Source of the DNA: Bacteroidia bacterium
GTDB lineage: Bacteria > Bacteroidota > Bacteroidia > M30B66
Direction: 5' to 3'
Length of the DNA stretch: 64,000 bases
Assembly (NCBI GenBank): GCA_018401705.1
Contig: JAGYKL010000019.1
Coordinates: 1-64,000, forward strand
This document shows positions 60,202 to 64,000 of this stretch, in pieces. Each line of letters begins with the position of its first letter. The stretch's first letter is position 1. Below the pieces are notes generated by a model. It ran no database searches. It was not told the origin of the DNA and was given only the letters and a program-made list of their open reading frames with translations. The position numbers and the translations under genes were made by a program.

Positions 60202-60720
60202 ATGAATTTGGTAATTATTTCTATTGGGAGCAATTTAGGCGATAGATTGGAAAATCTTCGCGAAGCGAGCGACTAATTAAAAATATTGGTGCTTCTGAGG
60301 TGTATTTGTTCTCCTGTTTATGAATCCACTGCCGTTGGATATGATTCTGAGAACAAATTTTATAATACTGTTTTTCATTTTATATTGATTTTGATGTTTT
60401 TGAGTTATTGATGCTTGTGCAGAAAATTGAACAAGATATGGGAAGGATTAGGCTATCAAAAGTTACATGGATAGAATTATTGATTTAGATATAATCTCAT
60501 TTGAAAATTTAACAATAGATACTCAAGTTCTTACATTGCCTCATCAAGATATCAAAAGCGCCTGTTTGTTAGCCTTCCGCTAAAAGATTGAAAACTGCAG
60601 TCCCTGGTTTGGATGTATCGCCGATATTGATAAACATATAAGATTGTCACCGGATGGGGATGTGTTAAAAACGAATTATTCAATATGTGTTTGATATTGA
60701 TGAAATCTTACATAGTAAAA
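60202..60720 (+). pseudogene. folK: 2-amino-4-hydroxy-6-hydroxymethyldihydropteridine pyrophosphokinase (HPPK), frameshifted; missed by ORF track
   Basis: Cross-frame reading MNLVIISIGSNLGDRLENLREASD.LIKNIGASEVY..SPVYESTAVGYDSENKFYNTV, QKIEQDMGRIR, WIELLIDLDIISFENLTIDTQVLTLPHQDIK. The end is approximate. Confidence 0.75.
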
Positions 60721-60808
60721 AACTGATTGTTTTAGTTAATTTGTATCAATTAGCTACTTTAACCTATTTAATAGAGTAAATATGTTTTTCAATTGTTACT
60801 TGATTTAT

Positions 60809-60816
60809 TACTTTTG
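60809..60816 (+). promoter_or_regulatory. Candidate -7 box (TACTTTTG) upstream of the lipoprotein gene
   Basis: Matches Bacteroidota TAnnTTTG consensus 35 bp upstream of ATG 60851; no well-spaced -33 box found. Confidence 0.35.
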
Positions 60817-60850
60817 CGCCCTGTTATAAATGACAACTAAACCTAATAAA

Positions 60851-62538
60851 ATGAATAAGCTTATTAAAACCGGAATGATTCTTTTACTTCCAGCAACGCT
60901 AGTTTTAGCTTCTGGGTGTGGTATAAAAAGATGATTAAGAATACCGGAACTATATCTTATGAAGTTAAGCCTAATCGGCCCCAAATTGCATGGAACAGCA
61001 TTGCAATTACTGTTACAGGTGATTTTCCTCCTAAGTATTTTCATAAAGCTACATTGGAGGTTTACTCCTGTATTGAAGTATGATGGTGGTGAAAAAACAT
61101 TAAAGTCAATAACTTTAAGAGGAGATAGTAGAAGGTGCTGGTGAAGGAATTTCTTACGATCAAGGTGGAAAATTCACGGTTTTCTGATGGAATTCTTTAT
61201 TCTTCAGGAATGGAAAAAGCTGATTTGATTTTGAGCACAAGCGCAATACAAGTCAAAACTGGGTTACCTGAAATGTCAATTGCAAAGGAACAATTGTTAC
61301 CTTACTTTTGCAAAAGACTACATACCAATGATGGATGCAGATAAATTTGACAAAATCCAACTGTAACCCAAAAAGCAAACATATACTATCTGGTAGATTC
61401 TTGGCAAGTAAGAAGTGTTAAGCTTAAAAACGATGAAATGGAAAACATGAATCGTTTTGTAAGAGAAAGCAACGGCTGATAGTTCGAACTTTAAGGAAAT
61501 GAAAATTTTCGGTTATGCTTCTCCTGAAGGAGAGCTTGCCAGAAACTTAGCTTTCTGTTAATCGTGCCTGATGAGGCGTCGAGAAAGTGATGTACAAGAC
61601 TTTCTAAAGCGAAGTTAAAAGAGCTTGCAAACAGAAAGGCTTTTACACGGCAGTAACTACAGATTATGAAGATTGGGATGGCTTAAAGCAAATGTTGCAG
61701 ACATCATCTATCGATGGGAAGTCAGATGCATTGAAGGCATCATTAGCAGCGTTAATGATCCTGAAGCTCGTGAGGCTCAATTCAAACCCAATTAACTTCT
61801 TCATGACCCTATTTATGAGGCATATTTTTCCTAAACTTCGTAGAGCTGAAATCAATCTAATTGTTGAGCTTAAAACGAGAACTGATGAGCAAATCAAAGC
61901 CTTAGCGATATCTAACCCAGATACTTTGGGTAACAGAGTTACTATGTGCTTCAACACTTATGACTTCTGATGATGATAAGATGAAAGTACTTATCAATCT
62001 TACTAGACTATTCCCGAAGACTACAGGGCTTTAATAATACTGAATATATGTACCTGAAAATGGGTAAGCTAAACGAAGCTCAGGCTGAATTTGAAAAAGC
62101 TTCACAAAATTGGTAATAACGTTGCCTCTATTTCAAAACTAACTTAGGAGCAGCAGCAGCTATTAGAGGAGATAAAATGAGTGCGCAAAGTTCTTTGATG
62201 CAGCAGGAGCTTCTAAAGAAGTAACATAACAAGGCGAACTTAGATGTTGCTAATGGTAAATATGGGAGTGCTGTTTCAAACTACGGAGATGCTTGCACTT
62301 TTAATGCAGCACTTGCTAAGGTGTTAAATGGAAATGCATCCGGTGCAATTCAAACATTAGATTGTGGCACTGCTAAAGGAATGCCGCCGAAGGTTTTTAC
62401 CTAAGAGCTATCATCGCAGCTAGGCTGGTGATCAGGCAGCTGGCCGCTAGCTTAGCTAAAGCAATTGCTATGAAGCCAGAGTTAAAAACAAAAGCAATGA
62501 GTGATATGGAGTTCTCTAAAATGAGTTTGAGTCTCTAA
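60851..62538 (+). pseudogene. Lipoprotein with TPR-like C-terminal repeats, heavily frameshifted
   Basis: MNKLIKTGMILLLPATLVLASGCG lipobox; fragments NTGTISYEVKPN, AITVTGDFPPKYFHK, YDGGEKTLKSITLRGD, FGYASPEGE-like segment; ending AIAMKPELKTKAMSDMEFSKMSLSL*. Confidence 0.65.
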
Positions 62539-62560
62539 TTATCTCTTAAGAATATAAAGA

Positions 62561-62582
62561 GGAAGCATATGCTTCCCCCTTT
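62561..62582 (+). terminator. Terminator-like palindrome
   Basis: GGAAGCATATGCTTCC followed by CCCTTTTT. Confidence 0.65.
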
Positions 62583-62796
62583 TTGCCCCTGGCCAAATAA
62601 TAAAAACTATATGTCTTTATTTTCAAAAGCACTTTATTAATGTTATATTTGTTTTTATATTAATAATAAACAGAGTTGTGTGTTGATTTTCGTCGCTTAA
62701 GGATGATTGTAAAACAATAAAAACCTGTCTTGATTTGGATCGTTTTTTTGAGCAGAACTTAATAAACTAGAATATTAAAATAGCACCTACCCAATA

Positions 62797-64000
62797 ATGT
62801 TTCTTTTTTACCTAACACGTTTTTCTGCTTCTGTTATGTTGGGTGCATGCAGGAATATGCTTGCGGGTATTATTGTTTATTTTCTTGGAATTAGTAGTTG
62901 TGTTGCTCAGAAGGAAGCGAATAATTGGTATTTTGGAGCAAATGCTGGTGTAAGTTTTAATTCTGGAAATCCAGTTTCAGTGACTGGGGGCATGTTAAAT
63001 TCTTTGGAAGGAGTATCTTCTCTATCTGATGAATCAGGCAACTTGTTATTTTACACTGATGGAACTACGTTATATAACTCCAGCCATCAAGTAATGCCTA
63101 ACGGCACAGGGCTTTTTGGAGGTAACTTGTCCAGTCAATCATCAATTGCTATTCCTGTTCCAGGCAGTAATGTTCTGTTTTATTTGTTTACTGTAAAAGA
63201 GGATGTTATGCTGGAGGGAATAAGATTCTCAATAGTTGATTTTACCTTGGATGGTGGTTTAGGAGATATTCCTGTAGGTCAAAAGAATATACAAATGCTA
63301 ACTCCAGCAACTGAGAAAATCACAGCGGTTAGGCATTGCAATGGAAGAGATTTCTGGATTATTGCTCATGAATGGTTAACTAATAACTTTCATTCCTGGC
63401 TTGTTTCTCCAGGTGGAATTAGTGCTAGTGCTGTTGTTTCTTCAGTTGGAACAAATCACGATGTTTCTCAAAAGGGATGTATGAAGGTTTCTCCCGCTGG
63501 AAACAAATTGGCATTGGCTGTATATGATCAAGGAGGGCAACATTTTATAGAGACTTTTGATTTCAATTCTAGCACTGGACAAGTAAGCAATCCTTTGAGG
63601 CTAAACCTTGACGGAGGTGCATATGGTGTGGAGTTTTCTCCAAAGGGACAATACTTATATTACACTTCAGCTGCTAATCAGTCTTCAAGCACAGTGTCAA
63701 TTATGCAGATGGATCTTTGTGCAGGATCAAATTCAGCAATCTTAGCATCTTCAACTGAGATTGGTTCTACTTCCGACGGAGTTATTCGAACACTTCAACT
63801 TGGACCAGACAAAAAAATGTATTTTTCAAGATTTGGGCAAAACCACATAGGGGTTATTCCTTCTCCTGATTTACCTGCCCCTGGCTGTGGATTTACCCCC
63901 AATGGAGTAAATCTTGGAGCTGGAGTCTCTAAAGCTGGACTGCCTAATTTTAATGAGAGTTTTTTTAGTAGCAATACAACATTTGATATAAGCTATGGGT
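62797..64000 (+). CDS. Large secreted beta-propeller-like protein, truncated by window edge
   Basis: Open frame MFLFYLTRFSASVMLGACRNMLAGIIVYFLGISSCVAQKEANNWYFGANAGVSFNSGNPVSVTGGMLNSLEGVSSLSDESGNLLFYTDG...; the NWYFG..AGi.F.sG.P opening is typical of large T9SS-exported surface proteins in this phylum. Confidence 0.8.
   Translation, partial: MFLFYLTRFSASVMLGACRNMLAGIIVYFLGISSCVAQKEANNWYFGANAGVSFNSGNPVSVTGGMLNSLEGVSSLSDESGNLLFYTDGTTLYNSSHQVMPNGTGLFGGNLSSQSSIAIPVPGSNVLFYLFTVKEDVMLEGIRFSIVDFTLDGGLGDIPVGQKNIQMLTPATEKITAVRHCNGRDFWIIAHEWLTNNFHSWLVSPGGISASAVVSSVGTNHDVSQKGCMKVSPAGNKLALAVYDQGGQHFIETFDFNSSTGQVSNPLRLNLDGGAYGVEFSPKGQYLYYTSAANQSSSTVSIMQMDLCAGSNSAILASSTEIGSTSDGVIRTLQLGPDKKMYFSRFGQNHIGVIPSPDLPAPGCGFTPNGVNLGAGVSKAGLPNFNESFFSSNTTFDISYG

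Noticed and set aside
61664-61957. ORFs 61664-61957 (-) and 61692-61970 (+)
   Set aside because: Both lie inside the frameshifted lipoprotein; neither resembles a known family by itself.

Overview
The window looks like a Bacteroidota chromosome or metagenome contig, probably Flavobacteriales-like. The basis is several type IX secretion (T9SS) C-terminal sorting domains, a PorP/SprF protein, a PorT-like protein and TAnnTTTG-type promoter elements. Most of it is ordinary housekeeping content: obgE, peroxiredoxin, ZIP transporter, RNA methyltransferase, cold-shock protein, S41 peptidase, uvrC, rnr, glpD, rluD, PASTA/Ddl, GH3, a dicarboxylate symporter, a PolX-like PHP protein, sppA and folK. The accessory centre is a ~17 kb head-to-tail array (about 12.7-29.5 kb) of seven paralogous secreted multidomain proteins. 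Each has a conserved N-terminal module, a CarboxypepD_reg-like domain, a CILP-like middle region and a C-terminal FISUMP (Fib_succ_major, TIGR02145-type) domain. The copies are mosaic. The array is interrupted by a four-helix-bundle (Avd/S23-like) gene flanked by inverted purine tracts and by a PIN toxin-antitoxin pair, and it is followed immediately by a PorP/SprF gene. A second point of interest is an exosortase-family gene (45.5-46.1 kb) directly preceded by a very short protein whose tail looks like a sorting signal; the ORF track merges the two. Several stretches (3.7-6.5, 16-28, 44.2-45.5 and 59.7-62.5 kb) are dense in single-base frameshifts. I reconstructed genes there by reading across frames. 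These frameshifts may be consensus errors rather than real pseudogenization. No rRNA, tRNA, CRISPR array or IS transposase was recognised.
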